64,000 nt of DNA from Rhodoferax sp. WC2427 (GCF_040822085.1 NZ_CP162006.1:4712001-4776000), one strand, 5' to 3'. Counted from the first letter of the stretch, positions 12,473-24,725 are shown. The notes: generated by a model not told the origin, from the sequence alone. Program-made: numbers and translations.

Positions 12473-13381
12473 TCATGCCTCCTGCAACGGCCCCAGGCTG
12501 CGCAGGCGTACAGCATCGCGCAGCGGCGGCTGGCCGAACAGGCGGGCGTATTCGCGGCTGAACTGGGACGGGCTCTCGTAGCCCACGGCAAAGCCGATGC
12601 TGGCCGCGTCGGCCTGGCCCGCCAGCAGCAGGCGGCGGGCTTCCTGCAGGCGGATCTGCTTTTGGTACTGCAGCGGGCTCATGGCGGTGACGGCCTTGAA
12701 ATGGCGGTGGAAGGTAGAGGCCGTCATGTGCACTTGCTGTGCCACCGTATCAATGCGCAGCGGCTCGGCGAAATGGCCACGGATCCAGGCTATCGCGCGG
12801 CCGATGTGCGCCAGCTGGCTGTGGGCCAGGGCGATCTGGCGCAGCATGGGGGCCTGTGCGCCGGTGAGCAGGCGGTACAGGATTTCCCTTTCAATCAGCG
12901 GTGCCAGCATGGGGATGTGGGCCGGGGTGTCCAGCAGCCGCAGCAGGCGCAGGGCGGCATCCAGCAGGTCGGGCGTGGCCGGGCTGACGGCCAGGCCGGG
13001 CGACGGGGTGCCCGTGGGCTGGCTCGGCAAGGCCAGCAGCATGTCGGCCAGCACCGCCGTGTCCAGGGCCAGGGCAAAGGCCAGGTAGGGCTGCTCCGGC
13101 CTGGCCTGCACCACCGCCCCGGTCACCGGCAGGTCCACCGACACCAGCAGGCACTGTCCGGCGCGGTATTCCACCACCGACCCGCCCAGCAGCAGCCGCT
13201 TGGCCCCCTGCGCCACGATGTACAGAATGGGCTGGTAGACCACCGCCACCGGCAAGGTGGGTGCGTCCGCCCGCACCAGCCGCACGCGCGGCAGGGCCGT
13301 GGCGACTTGGTTACCCTGCCAGTGCCGTGCAATCACATCGCAAAGTTCCTTGGAGGGTTCGATGGGCGTGGATGGCAACAT
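12473..13381 (-). CDS. AraC-family transcriptional regulator
   Basis: The 302-residue protein has an AraC-type N-terminal cupin-like domain (about 20-180) and a C-terminal pair of helix-turn-helix motifs (about 205-295) with FHRHFKAVTAMSPLQYQKQI and GYESPSQFSREYARLFG. It is divergent from an SDR gene and probably controls it. ATG 13381 is chosen over an in-frame TTG at 13396. Confidence 0.9.
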   Translation of the reverse strand: MLPSTPIEPSKELCDVIARHWQGNQVATALPRVRLVRADAPTLPVAVVYQPILYIVAQGAKRLLLGGSVVEYRAGQCLLVSVDLPVTGAVVQARPEQPYLAFALALDTAVLADMLLALPSQPTGTPSPGLAVSPATPDLLDAALRLLRLLDTPAHIPMLAPLIEREILYRLLTGAQAPMLRQIALAHSQLAHIGRAIAWIRGHFAEPLRIDTVAQQVHMTASTFHRHFKAVTAMSPLQYQKQIRLQEARRLLLAGQADAASIGFAVGYESPSQFSREYARLFGQPPLRDAVRLRSLGPLQEA

Positions 13382-13472
13382 GCGAGGATTATGCAAGAGC
13401 CCGGCAGCATCGCGCTACCGCCGCAGGGGCCAGCACGGGGATAGTCAAGCTCTTTCAACCCAAGGAGCCCCC

Positions 13473-14318
13473 ATGACTTTCCAACCCACCACCTGGTTCA
13501 TCACCGGTGCCGCGCGCGGCATTGGCGCGCACACCGTGCAAGCCGCCCTGGCCGCAGGCCACAACGTGGTGGCCACCGCCCGCAGCCGCCACAGCATCGC
13601 CACTGTCCACGACCGTCTGCTGGCGCTGGACCTGGACGTGACCATCGAAGCCCAGGCCCACGCCGCCGTGCAGGCCGCCGTGGCCCGCTTTGGCCGCATC
13701 GACGTGCTGGTCAACAACGCGGGCTACGGCCAGCTCGGCCTGTTCGAAGAAAGCACCGCGGCGGATGCCCAGGCGCAGTTCGACACCAATGTGTTCGGCC
13801 TGTTCCATGTGACCCGCGCGGTACTGCCGGTGATGCGCCAGCAGCGCGCAGGCCGGGTGCTGAACCTCTCGTCCATCGCCGGGATGCGGGGCCGCACCGG
13901 CACCGCCCTGTACAGCGCCAGCAAGTTTGCGGTGGAAGGCTTCTCCGAGGCCCTGGCGCAGGAGGTGGCCGCCTTCGGCATCTTTGTCACCATCGTGCAG
14001 CCCGGCGCGTTTCGCACCGACTTTCTGGACGGCCAGTCGATGCGCACCGGCAGCCAGTCCCTGGCCGCCCCCTTTGCTGATTACACCGCGCAATCCGCCC
14101 AGGTGGCCGAAGGCCTTAGCGCCCGCAACCACCAGCAGCCAGGCGACCCGGCGCGGCTGGCTGCCGTGCTGCTGCAACTGGCGGCCCACCCCGCGCCGCC
14201 GCTGCGCCTGGCGGCGGGGAGTGATGCGGTGGAGATCATTGGGGCGAAGATCGACGCGCTGCGGGGGGAGCTGGAGGCTTGGCGGGGGGTGTCGGTGGCG
14301 ACGGATGGGAAGTTTTAA
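13473..14318 (+). CDS. Short-chain dehydrogenase/reductase
   Basis: The 281-residue classical SDR has the cofactor motif TGAARGIGAH, the structural NNAG motif (LVNNAGYGQ), and the catalytic S-YxxxK set (LSSIAG with YSASK). A Shine-Dalgarno AAGGAG lies nine bases before ATG 13473. The divergent AraC gene is the likely regulator, as is common for SDRs that handle aldehydes or ketones. The substrate is unknown. Confidence 0.9.
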   Translation: MTFQPTTWFITGAARGIGAHTVQAALAAGHNVVATARSRHSIATVHDRLLALDLDVTIEAQAHAAVQAAVARFGRIDVLVNNAGYGQLGLFEESTAADAQAQFDTNVFGLFHVTRAVLPVMRQQRAGRVLNLSSIAGMRGRTGTALYSASKFAVEGFSEALAQEVAAFGIFVTIVQPGAFRTDFLDGQSMRTGSQSLAAPFADYTAQSAQVAEGLSARNHQQPGDPARLAAVLLQLAAHPAPPLRLAAGSDAVEIIGAKIDALRGELEAWRGVSVATDGKF

Positions 14319-14383
14319 GGAAAATCGGTTGCCTGCGCTTATCTGGTGGGCGTTGGCAGCTATCAATTGCAGAGCAATTGCAG
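14313..14383 (+). repeat. Interspersed element copy R3 (diverged)
   Basis: A copy with the core TGCGCTTATCTGGTGGGCG and the end GGCAGCTATCAATTGCAGAG. It begins at the SDR stop codon. A second copy, R4, follows 130 bases later with a nearly identical right end (TAAATTGCAGAGCAA), so this gap carries two copies. Confidence 0.65.
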
Positions 14384-14514
14384 TTTTACCAAAGAACTTG
14401 GCGATATTCCGTCCCGCCTTGGCTTGATCGGGCACGGACCAACGCAGGACTGGATGGGACACCCCAGGAGCCGGGCACAATACCCACCTCCGACCAGCCC
14501 AACGTTGGTTTACA

Positions 14515-14578
14515 TACAAAATCAGCTCCTAGTGCCCATTCCATCAGCGCAAGCAGCTATAAATTGCAGAGCAACCGC
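14515..14578 (+). repeat. Interspersed element copy R4
   Basis: The core CCATTCCATCAGCGCAAGCA and right end GCTATAAATTGCAGAGCAAC lie directly before the recQ start at 14580. The element supplies the sequence where the recQ ribosome-binding site should be. Confidence 0.8.
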
Positions 14579-14579
14579 A

Positions 14580-16451
<1,872 letters not shown>

Positions 16452-17794
16452 GCGGCTAAAAACGCTGCAAACTCGCCAATCGGTATGGGCCGACTGACCA
16501 GGTAGCCCTGGATGGCCGCGCAGCCAATGTCGGCCAGAAACTGGCGCTGGCCCTCGGTTTCCACGCCCTCGGCAATCACCTGCAAGCCCATGTTGTGCGC
16601 CAGCGTGACCACGGTGCGGGCGATGGCGGCGTCGTTGGGGTCGGTGAGCACATCGCGCACAAACGACTTGTCGATCTTGATCTGGTCCAGTGGCAGCTTT
16701 TTCAGGTAGCTCAGCGACGAGTAGCCGGTGCCAAAGTCGTCCAGCGACAGGCGCACGCCATGGGCGCGCAAGGCCGTCATCTTGGCGATGATGTCGTCCA
16801 CATCGTTGACCAGCATGCTCTCGGTCAGCTCCAGCTTCAGCCGCGAAGCGTCTGCCCCCGAGCGCGCCAGCACCGACAGCACCTGCTGCACGTAGTCGGG
16901 CTGCTTGAACTGCTGGGCACTGACATTCACGGCGATCGACAGCTCTGCCGTGGCCGGGTCCTGCGACCAGCGCACCAGCTGGGCGCAGGCCGTGCCCAGC
17001 ACCCAGTGGCCCAGGGGCAGGATCAAACCGGTTTCCTCCGCCACGGGAATGAACTCTGCCGGGGACACCATGCCGTTGACCGGATGGATCCAGCGCACCA
17101 GCGCCTCCACGCCCGCGATGTGGCCCTGCTCGTCCGTCTGGGGCTGGTAGTACAGCGCAAACTGGTTGCCAGGCAGGGCTTTGCGCAGGTCGGAAGCCAT
17201 GGCGTTGTAGGCCGTTATTTCCGACTGCATCACGTGCAGCAGGGCGTACAGCCCCAGCAGGGCCAATGCGTTGTTGAACCAGGTGCCAGGAATGCGCACC
17301 GCATCGGGCAACACATAGGGCGTATCGAAGCCCCACTGGGTGCTGGCAAACACAAAAAACGTGGCAAAACAGGCCAGTGAGATGCCATGCCGCAGCCAGG
17401 GTCGTTCGCGCTTGAAGACCAAAAAAGTGCCCATGCCCATGACCAAAAAGAAGTGGTGGGCAGAGCGGGGTGCCTGGGCATTGGGAATGTCTTGCACCAG
17501 GCAGAGCAGGCACAGCGCGACGTACAGGCTGCCCACCATCAACAAGGTGGCGCTACGGGTGTGGCCCCGTTGGGTGAGGACCGCACTCATGGCCGCAATG
17601 GCGGCCAGCAGGATGTTGCACACCGCAATAGACCATGTTCCGCGCAGGCCGAAATACACGCCCCAGCACAGCATGCCCAGGGCCATCACCGCACTCCAGA
17701 CCAGCAGCGCGCGCCGCATGCGCATGCCGTGCTTGCTTTCCGCGCCTGGCGGATGAACCCACACCTTGTAGTCGAATGTGGGCATGCGGGGTGG

Positions 17795-20110
17795 CTAGAG
17801 CATGAATCCCATGCCCCGCGCCTCACGCACCTCGGGTTTGATGCGGTGCTCGGCTTCCAGCTGCTCCATGAACTCGATGGCGCTCAGGGCGGCATCCAGA
17901 ATCTCGGCTTGGCGCTTCACCGCCGCAAAATCGCCAGGGCAGAGTTGCTCCAGCTTGCCCAAACGGGTGCCCAGCGCGTCGGTGAGCAGAGCCGCGTCGC
18001 CACCCAGCGCTTCCTGCACAAACATGGCCTCGCGCTGGCCGCGCAGCAGGGGCTTGAACTGGATCTTGAAGGTGAAGCGGCGCAGCGCCGCCTGGTCGAT
18101 GCGGTCCAGCAGGTTGGTGGTGCACACAAAGATGCCGCGGTAACGCTCCATGCCCTGCAGCATTTCGTTCACCTCGGTAACCTCGTAGGTGCGCTGCGCG
18201 CCGCGCCGGTCTTGCAGAAAGCTGTCGGCCTCGTCCAGCAGCAGCACGGCTTTTTCGGCCTCGGCCTCTTTGAACATGGCGGCCATCTTCTGCTCGGTTT
18301 CGCCGACGTATTTGCTCATCAGGTCGCTGGCCTGCTTGATCAGCAGCGGCTTGTCCAGCGCCTTGGCGATGTGCTCGGCCAGTGCGGTTTTTCCGGTGCC
18401 GGGGGCGCCAAAAAAGCACAGGGTGCCGTGGCCACGCGCCTTCAGGGCCTGCACGATGCGGGGGATCTCGAAGCGGCTTTCCACGTTGAGCATGTCCAGG
18501 CTGTAGGTGGTGGCGCTGGGGCGACGGGCGTGGTCGCTGGCGCTGTTGCCCAGGGCCCGGTCGGCGTTCTGGAGCTGGCGGTCGATCAGGTTTTCAAAGC
18601 TGCTGTCGGTGGCCGGGGTGACCAGACCGGCAAAGCGCACCGCGGTGCGGATTTGCGCCGGGGTCAGGCCCTTGCGCTCGGTGAGTTTGGCCACAAAGGC
18701 ATCGCTCACCGCCACGCCCTCCAGCGTCTTGCGCACCAGGCCCTCGCGGGCACCGGGCGGGGGCGACTTCAGCTCCAGGTGGTAGGCAAAGCGGCGGCGG
18801 AAGGCCGGGTCGATCTGCTCGATGCGGTTGGTCACCCACAGGGTGGGCACGCTGTTGGACTCCAGAATCTGGTTCACCCAGGCCTTGCCGCTGACCGATG
18901 CGCTGCTGGGCGCCGCCACCTGCTCGGCGCGGGCCATGAGCTGGGCGGCCTCGGTGCTGATGGGCGGAAACACGTCTTCCACCTCGTCAAACAGCAGCGC
19001 GGCCTGCACGCTGCCCTTGAGGAACACCTGGGCGATCTGCAGCGAGCGGTAGCGGTCGCGGCCACTGAGGGAGTTGCCGTCGCGGTCGGCGTATTCCACC
19101 TCGAACAAGTCCAGCCCGGCGGCCTGGGCCACCACGCGGGCCAGTTCGGTCTTGCCGGTGCCGGGCGGGCCGTAGAGCAGTACGTTCACGCCCGGCTCCT
19201 TGCGCGCCACCGCGTTGCGCAGCAGGGACACCAGCACCTGCGCGTCGTCCAGCACGTAGGTGAAGTCGTTCAGGGCGAGGGTGCTCTTGGTGGCCGGGCG
19301 GGTGAACACGGCCATCAGCTCGCTCTGGTCGCGGTATTCGCGCATCAGCACCGGGGGCAGCTTTTCGCTGACCTTCATCAGGTCGGCCAGGTCGGTGATG
19401 TTGTGCTCGGAGATCAGGTTTTCCACCAGGCCGATGCGTTCCAGCCGCGACCCGGCGCGCAGAGCCTCGCCCACTTCGGACGGGCTGACCCCGGCGACCT
19501 CGGCAATCGCGGCATAGGCCTCGGGCGCGTTGTTCACCTTGACCTCGACCAGGATGGTGCGCAGGTCGCGCTGGTAGCGGGCCAGCGTGCCGTACAGCAG
19601 CAGGGCGCGCTCGGCCTTGTTGAGCTGCAGCAGGCCCGACAGCGCGTCGATGTTCTTTTCCACCAGGGTGGACTGCTTTTTTAGCGCGTGGGTCAGCCAT
19701 TCACCGGTGACGGCCAGAGCGGAGAGCAAATCCTTGGGCTGGTCCTTGGCGTACTCGTCCAGGTAAAAGAAGAGCGTGCCTTCTTCGTAGGGGCCGCGCC
19801 ACACGCCGTGGCGCTCCAGAAATTCGGTGGTGCCCAGGGTGGCGTGGCCGCGCCAGAATTCGTTGTCCTTGCAGCGCCGGGTGAGGAACTCGCGCAGCCG
19901 CAGCAGCACCGGCTGGGGCCACACCAGGTGCCGCCCGGCCATGGCCAGCAGGCTGTTGAGGTCGCGGCGCACATTGAACTTGGGGCCTTGGCGGGCCACC
20001 AGGGTGAGTACGAAATGCGAGCACATCAGATCCAGCACGGGCGCGGTTTTCAGGCCGGGTGAGGCCACCAGCTGCGGATTCGCAGGATCAAAAACCAGAC
20101 GCTTCACCAT
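17795..20110 (-). CDS. Tandem AAA+ ATPase of unknown role
   Basis: The 771-residue protein has an uncharacterised helical N-terminal region (1-290) and two AAA modules. Module 1 has Walker A GPPGTGKT (314-321) and Walker B LLFDEVED (about 372-379); module 2 has Walker A GAPGTGKT (568-575) and Walker B VLLLDEADS (622-630). Both carry arginine-finger-type RRRF/RRF segments. The layout resembles CDC48-like two-ring unfoldases, but the N-terminal region is not one I recognise. AGGAG lies nine bases before ATG 20110. It is 9 bases upstream of the EAL gene, so the two may be co-transcribed. Confidence 0.8.
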   Translation of the reverse strand: MVKRLVFDPANPQLVASPGLKTAPVLDLMCSHFVLTLVARQGPKFNVRRDLNSLLAMAGRHLVWPQPVLLRLREFLTRRCKDNEFWRGHATLGTTEFLERHGVWRGPYEEGTLFFYLDEYAKDQPKDLLSALAVTGEWLTHALKKQSTLVEKNIDALSGLLQLNKAERALLLYGTLARYQRDLRTILVEVKVNNAPEAYAAIAEVAGVSPSEVGEALRAGSRLERIGLVENLISEHNITDLADLMKVSEKLPPVLMREYRDQSELMAVFTRPATKSTLALNDFTYVLDDAQVLVSLLRNAVARKEPGVNVLLYGPPGTGKTELARVVAQAAGLDLFEVEYADRDGNSLSGRDRYRSLQIAQVFLKGSVQAALLFDEVEDVFPPISTEAAQLMARAEQVAAPSSASVSGKAWVNQILESNSVPTLWVTNRIEQIDPAFRRRFAYHLELKSPPPGAREGLVRKTLEGVAVSDAFVAKLTERKGLTPAQIRTAVRFAGLVTPATDSSFENLIDRQLQNADRALGNSASDHARRPSATTYSLDMLNVESRFEIPRIVQALKARGHGTLCFFGAPGTGKTALAEHIAKALDKPLLIKQASDLMSKYVGETEQKMAAMFKEAEAEKAVLLLDEADSFLQDRRGAQRTYEVTEVNEMLQGMERYRGIFVCTTNLLDRIDQAALRRFTFKIQFKPLLRGQREAMFVQEALGGDAALLTDALGTRLGKLEQLCPGDFAAVKRQAEILDAALSAIEFMEQLEAEHRIKPEVREARGMGFML

Positions 20111-20278
20111 AAAACAGGCTCCTCGCAACGGGATTCGTTGCCGCACCATAACGCAGCGGCCAGGGCATGGGAAGACCCGGGCACCTAATATTCCCAGAAC
20201 ACACATAGCCCCTGTCTGCATGGGATATGCACGGGTCTCCGCTTAGAATCGGCGAGAACCGAAATCCAAGGAAACCCC

Positions 20279-20428
20279 ATGTCCCAGCCCACCGACGACC
20301 ACAGCACCCCCGCACACGTCCCAGCCGATGCCGTGGAAGCCATCGTGCCCCTGATCCCCATGGTGCTGCCAATCGTGGGCGGTGTACTGATTTTCTTGCT
20401 GGCATTTATCGCCGTTTCCATGGCCTGA
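20279..20428 (+). CDS. Small single-span membrane protein (49 aa)
   Basis: ATG 20279 is preceded by AAGGA at a good distance, and the frame ends at TGA 20426-20428. The product has a polar acidic N-terminus (SQPTDDHSTP) and a hydrophobic C-terminal half of about 25 residues ending FLLAFIAVSMA, which should span the membrane once. No family is recognised. It is divergent from the AAA ATPase gene, so the two may share a control region. Confidence 0.6.
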   Translation: MSQPTDDHSTPAHVPADAVEAIVPLIPMVLPIVGGVLIFLLAFIAVSMA

Positions 20429-20573
20429 TCAGCCCCTGGCGCCGGTCCGGCATGGACTGGCAGCTATTGATCCAATAGCACCAAGCCCCTTTGCAGGGCG
20501 GGTGCCCAGGTTCTGCGCAACGCAGAGCCGACGTTCTTATCAGCCCCCCTTCCCCCTTCGTCTCCTAATTCGC

Positions 20574-20636
20574 TAGCTATGCTTTAGATAGCTTGTCACG
20601 CCCTATCCACGGGCGCTGGCGGCTATTTTTATTGGT
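20574..20636 (-). repeat. Interspersed element copy R6
   Basis: A reverse-oriented copy: TAGCTATGCTTTAGATAGCT, then TGTCACGCCCTATCCACGGG and CGCTGGCGGCTATTTTTATT on the plus strand. The AGCTAT/ATAGCT ends are complementary. Confidence 0.7.
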
Positions 20637-20690
20637 TTTTCCGGCCAGGAGCGGGAATCGGTTGGCCCCAATACCAACGCACATAACCTC

Positions 20691-20705
20691 ATGCAACGTT
20701 TGCAT
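20691..20705. promoter_or_regulatory. Perfect palindrome, LacI-type operator candidate for pckG
   Basis: ATGCAACGTTTGCAT is a perfect 6-3-6 inverted repeat about 160 bases before the pckG start, close to the TGNAANCGNTTNCA pattern known for LacI-family sugar regulators. Control of gluconeogenesis by such a regulator would fit, but none is encoded in this window. Confidence 0.5.
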
Positions 20706-20864
20706 ATCATTTCCCTGTAATCGCTCTGTAACTTGGCTGGGTGTCTCTAAAATCGGCTTCCCAGCCCCCGAGGTTGTAAAGCCGTTTTCTGAAAAGGCCG
20801 CTCGCAGTGCCCAGCGCACGAAGCCCTCTTTTGAAAAAACGATTTTCAACTTAGGAGCTTCCCA

Positions 20865-22727
20865 ATGAACGCACGCACTTTGCAAGGCCTGGCCCAGACC
20901 GCGCCCGCCTATGTCAAAAACACCCGGCTGCTGGCCTGGGTGGCCGACATGGCCGCACTCACCCAGCCCGACTCCATCTATTGGTGTGACGGCAGCCAGG
21001 AGGAATACGCCCTACTGTGCCAACAACTGGTGGCGGCAGGCACGTTCAAGCAGCTCAACCCGGCCAAGCGCCCCAACTCCTTCCTGGCCTGCAGCGACCC
21101 GAGCGACGTGGCCCGCGTGGAAGACCGCACCTACATCTGCTCCGACAAAAAAGAAGACGCCGGCCCCACCAACAACTGGATGGAACCCGCCGAGATGCGC
21201 GCCACGCTGAACCCGCTGTTCGCCGGTTGCATGCGCGGCCGCACCATGTATGTGGTGCCGTTCAGCATGGGCCCGCTGGGTTCGCCCATCGCCCACATCG
21301 GTGTCGAGTTGTCCGACAGCCCCTACGTGGCCGTCAACATGCGCACCATGACCCGCATGGGCCGGGCCGTGGTGGAGTTGCTGGACATTGACGGCCCCTT
21401 CGTGCCCTGCGTGCACACCGTGGGCATGCCGCTGACAGAAGGCCAGGCCGACGTGAAATGGCCGTGCAACAAGACCAAGTACATCGTGCACTTCCCCAAG
21501 ACCCGCGAAATCTGGTCTTACGGCTCCGGCTACGGCGGCAACGCGCTGCTGGGCAAGAAGTGCTTTGCGCTGCGCATCGCCTCCAATATGGGCCGCGACG
21601 AGGGCTGGCTGGCCGAGCACATGCTGATCCTGGGCGTGACCAACCCGCAAGGCAAAAAATACCACGTGGCCGCCGCCTTCCCCAGCGCCTGTGGCAAGAC
21701 CAACTTCTCCATGCTGGTGCCGCCCGCGGGCTTCCACGGCTGGAAGGTCACCACCATCGGTGACGACATCGCCTGGATCAAGCCCGGTGCCGATGGCCGC
21801 CTGTACGCCATCAACCCCGAGGCCGGATACTTTGGCGTAGCCCCCGGCACCAACTACCACACCAACCCCAACTGCATGGCCAGCCTGGACAAGGACGTGA
21901 TCTTCACCAACGTCGCGCTGACCGACGACGGCGACGTGTGGTGGGAAGGCATGGAAAAAGACACCGGCAAGCTGCCCGACCACCTGATCGACTGGCAAGG
22001 CAACGACTGGACCCCGGCCATTGCCAAGGCCACCGGTGCCAAGGCCGCCCACCCCAATTCCCGCTTCACCGTGGCCGCCACCAACAACCCGGCGCTGGAC
22101 GACGCCTGGGACGACGCCGCCGGTGTGCCGATCGACGCCTTCATCTTCGGCGGCCGCCGCTCCACCACCGTGCCCCTGGTCACCGAAGCCCGTAACTGGA
22201 CCGAAGGCGTGTACATGGCCGCCACCATGGGCAGCGAAACCACCGCTGCCGCTGCGGGCCAGATGGGCGTGGTGCGCCGCGACCCGTTCGCCATGCTGCC
22301 CTTCATGGGCTACAACATGAGCGACTACTTCCAGCACTGGCTCGACATGGGCCAGAAAATGGCCCATGCGGGCACCCGCCCACCCGCCATCTTCTGCACC
22401 AACTGGTTCCGCAAGGGTGCCGACGGCCAGTTCGTCTGGCCCGGCTACGGCGAAAACATGCGCGTGCTGAAGTGGATGATCGACCGCCTGGAAGGCGAAG
22501 CCGCTGGCCAGGAAAACATCTTCGGCATCAGCCCCACCTACGGCGAGCTGAACTGGACCGGGCTGGACTTCACGCCTGCGCAGTTCGACACCGTCACCCA
22601 CATCGACACCGCCGCCTGGCGCCAAGAGCTGGTGCTGCACACCGAGCTGTTCACCCAACTGGCCCACCACCTGCCCCAGGCCCTGGTGGATACCAAGAAC
22701 GCCCTCGAAAAGCGCCTAGCGACCTAA
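20865..22727 (+). CDS. pckG: Phosphoenolpyruvate carboxykinase, GTP type
   Basis: The 620-residue enzyme converts oxaloacetate and GTP to phosphoenolpyruvate, GDP and CO2 in gluconeogenesis. The GTP-class kinase-1a loop FPSACGKTN with its reactive cysteine is present near residues 283-291, and the length matches the GTP class rather than the ATP class (about 530). TTAGGAG lies eight bases before ATG 20865. A strong terminator follows at 22747. Confidence 0.96.
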   Translation: MNARTLQGLAQTAPAYVKNTRLLAWVADMAALTQPDSIYWCDGSQEEYALLCQQLVAAGTFKQLNPAKRPNSFLACSDPSDVARVEDRTYICSDKKEDAGPTNNWMEPAEMRATLNPLFAGCMRGRTMYVVPFSMGPLGSPIAHIGVELSDSPYVAVNMRTMTRMGRAVVELLDIDGPFVPCVHTVGMPLTEGQADVKWPCNKTKYIVHFPKTREIWSYGSGYGGNALLGKKCFALRIASNMGRDEGWLAEHMLILGVTNPQGKKYHVAAAFPSACGKTNFSMLVPPAGFHGWKVTTIGDDIAWIKPGADGRLYAINPEAGYFGVAPGTNYHTNPNCMASLDKDVIFTNVALTDDGDVWWEGMEKDTGKLPDHLIDWQGNDWTPAIAKATGAKAAHPNSRFTVAATNNPALDDAWDDAAGVPIDAFIFGGRRSTTVPLVTEARNWTEGVYMAATMGSETTAAAAGQMGVVRRDPFAMLPFMGYNMSDYFQHWLDMGQKMAHAGTRPPAIFCTNWFRKGADGQFVWPGYGENMRVLKWMIDRLEGEAAGQENIFGISPTYGELNWTGLDFTPAQFDTVTHIDTAAWRQELVLHTELFTQLAHHLPQALVDTKNALEKRLAT

Positions 22728-22746
22728 GCCACCTGCACGCCCATTG

Positions 22747-22785
22747 AAAAAGCCCCGCCCGTCGGCAAGACGGGCGGGGCTTTTG
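22747..22785 (+). terminator. Rho-independent terminator of pckG
   Basis: AGCCCCGCCCGTC (22751-22763) pairs perfectly over 13 bases with GACGGGCGGGGCT (22769-22781) around a five-base loop, followed by a T run. The matching A run on the left makes it usable for the converging gene at 22803 as well. Confidence 0.9.
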
Positions 22786-22802
22786 CTTGGCGGGTGCCGG
22801 AG

Positions 22803-23354
22803 TTAGATGTGCGAGCTCACGCGGTAGTTGGCGGCGTTGTAAGCCTGGGCATCCAGCAGGTCAAAGGCCCGCAGCATGGCGCGGCCAATGCGGTTGGACT
22901 TTGGCTTTTCGGCCACGGCGGCCGCAGCGATGTCGGCCTGCTCGGCGCGGCCCATGGCGACTTGCAGGTCGGCCATGATGCGCGGGTCGCTCAGGGCGGT
23001 GGCCCACAGGCGTTTGTCGGCACGGGCACGGGCTTCGCGCAGCGACCAGGCATCGAGTGCCTTGACGACGCGGCCAGCCAGGTTGCGGGCGCTGCCGGCA
23101 AACAAGGCCATGGCGGCAAAACCTACGGCCCAGATGACCACCCAGGCCATCAGCAAGTGGCCTTCGGCCCAGCTGTCGACCAATTGGTCGGCGGCGACCA
23201 CCAGGGCGGAGACCACGGCGGCGAGCAACACGGCTGCCAGGCCACGGGAAGAGTCAAAATTCTGGTACAGCCCCCGTGCGGCTGCGGCAACCGATTCAGC
23301 GCGTGCTACGCCGGGGTGTTCGGTACGGAAGCTGGGGTTGATAAAGCTGGTCAT
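22803..23354 (-). CDS. Hypothetical membrane protein
   Basis: The 183-residue protein has two hydrophobic helices (about 38-57 and 68-85) separated by a short acidic loop, then a long charged cytoplasmic tail (86-183) with alanine-rich helices. No family is recognised. It is convergent with pckG and divergent from a LysR gene across a 400-base gap. The coding signal is good (consistent high-GC third positions), and the function is unknown. Confidence 0.7.
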   Translation of the reverse strand: MTSFINPSFRTEHPGVARAESVAAAARGLYQNFDSSRGLAAVLLAAVVSALVVAADQLVDSWAEGHLLMAWVVIWAVGFAAMALFAGSARNLAGRVVKALDAWSLREARARADKRLWATALSDPRIMADLQVAMGRAEQADIAAAAVAEKPKSNRIGRAMLRAFDLLDAQAYNAANYRVSSHI

Positions 23355-23761
23355 GGTGTGTTCCTTTTACAAAGCGTTCTGGACTGGATCGCCTTGAACG
23401 CAAACGAATCTTAGGGTTTGCACTAGTATTTTCTAAATTTATCTTTGTGATGATCTACATTCAGATGCGTGATGCGGCGAGTCCCATGGGTGCTTGAAAT
23501 AGCACGACCGTGCAGTCCATAAAAAGCTATTTTTTGCCCAAATAAAAGCGGAAAATCAGCACCTACCGCCCTGTAGACAAGCGCAAGCAGCTATTTAAAA
23601 TATAGCGGAACTAGTTGGCAAATTAACTAAACCGATTTGATCCATATAGGCATCGGGTTTACCCTTGGTATTGCCCATGGGCCGGTTTAGAGTGTTGGCT
23701 CTACGTATCTTTTTTGCAACAGATTGGGTTTTAGATCTGCAAATGACTTGCCCACCCCGCC
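23355..23761. other. Intergenic region before LysR gene, with element copy and inverted repeat
   Basis: The gap contains a repeat copy (23550-23606) and an 8-base inverted repeat CTAAACCG (23627-23634) and CGGTTTAG (23683-23690) about 70 bases before the LysR start, which could be an autoregulatory site. A partial second repeat fragment near 23500-23550 is uncertain. No gene was found. Confidence 0.5.
23550..23606 (+). repeat. Interspersed element copy R7
   Basis: The copy contains GAAAATCAGCACCTACCGCC, a diverged middle, and the conserved right half AAGCGCAAGCAGCTATTTAA followed by AATATAGC. Confidence 0.75.
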
Positions 23762-24724
23762 ATGAACCCACCTAACTTTCGCACTTTCGACCTGAATCTG
23801 CTGCGCGTGTTTGACGAAGTCATGGCCGAGCGCAGCCTGACCCGGGCCGCGCAAAATCTGTCCATCACCCAGCCCGCCGTCAGCAACGCCCTGCGCCGCC
23901 TGCGCGACAGCCTGGGTGACGAGCTGGTGCGGCGCAACGGGGCCCACATGGAACCCACACCCCGCGCGCTGGCCCTGTGGCCCACGGTGCGCGAGTCGTT
24001 ACGGCAGCTGCAGGGCTCGCTAGCCCCCAGCACCTTTGCCCCGGCCGAAGCCGACGACAGTTTTGTGCTGGCCATGGCCGACGCCACCGCCGCCGAGCTG
24101 CTGCCGGGCCTGATGCGCATTCTGGAAGCCGAAGCCCCCCACGTGTCGCTGCACGTGCTGCCGCTGGCCTCACGCGACCCGCGCAAGCTGCTGGAAGACG
24201 AAACGCTGGACCTGGCGGTGGGATTTTTCCCGGCCGTGCTGGCCGACCTGGCTGCCCGCGCCCAGGTGGGCAAGGGCATACCGTATGCGCACCTGCGGCT
24301 GTACGACGGCCACTATGTATGCGCCATGCGGCGCGGCCATCCACTGGCCGAAGGCACGCTGACGCTGGACCAGTTCTGTGCGGCGCGGCACCTGCTGGTC
24401 AGCTTTTCAGGACGTTCTTTTGGATTTATCGACGAGGCGCTGGCCCTGATCCAGCGCAAACGCCAGGTGGCCTTGACCGTGAACCAGTTTTTCACTGCAG
24501 GCCATATCGCCGCCCAGACCGATCTGCTGACCGTTCTGCCGCAGCATTTTGCCAAGGCCATCGGTAGCACCCATGTCCTGGAGCAGCGCCCGCTGCCGTT
24601 TGAAGTGCCTGCGGTGCTGGTCGACGCGCTGTGGCACCGCCGCATGGAATCCAGCCCGGCCCACCTGTGGCTGCGGCAGGCCGTGGCGCGCGTGGCCGTG
24701 AAGGCCTATGCGCCGCCGCTGTAG
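23762..24724 (+). CDS. LysR-family regulator (NodD/PcpR-like subgroup)
   Basis: The 320-residue protein opens with FRTFDLNLLRVFDEVMAERS, typical of the NodD/LinR-type LysR subgroup, followed by the helix-turn-helix (LTRAAQNLSITQPAVSNALR, about 26-45) and an effector domain. Targets are unknown; the flanking membrane protein and small gene give no pathway. Confidence 0.9.
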   Translation: MNPPNFRTFDLNLLRVFDEVMAERSLTRAAQNLSITQPAVSNALRRLRDSLGDELVRRNGAHMEPTPRALALWPTVRESLRQLQGSLAPSTFAPAEADDSFVLAMADATAAELLPGLMRILEAEAPHVSLHVLPLASRDPRKLLEDETLDLAVGFFPAVLADLAARAQVGKGIPYAHLRLYDGHYVCAMRRGHPLAEGTLTLDQFCAARHLLVSFSGRSFGFIDEALALIQRKRQVALTVNQFFTAGHIAAQTDLLTVLPQHFAKAIGSTHVLEQRPLPFEVPAVLVDALWHRRMESSPAHLWLRQAVARVAVKAYAPPL

Positions 24725-24725
24725 G

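Larger units (their letters stand above)
20429..20864. other. Intergenic region before pckG with two element copies and an operator
   Basis: This stretch holds a partial element copy (core GCAGCTATTGATCCAATAGC, 20461-20480), a fuller reverse copy (20574-20636), a perfect 15-base palindrome at 20691-20705, and an AT-richer leader to the pckG start. No coding frame with a ribosome site was seen. Confidence 0.6.
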
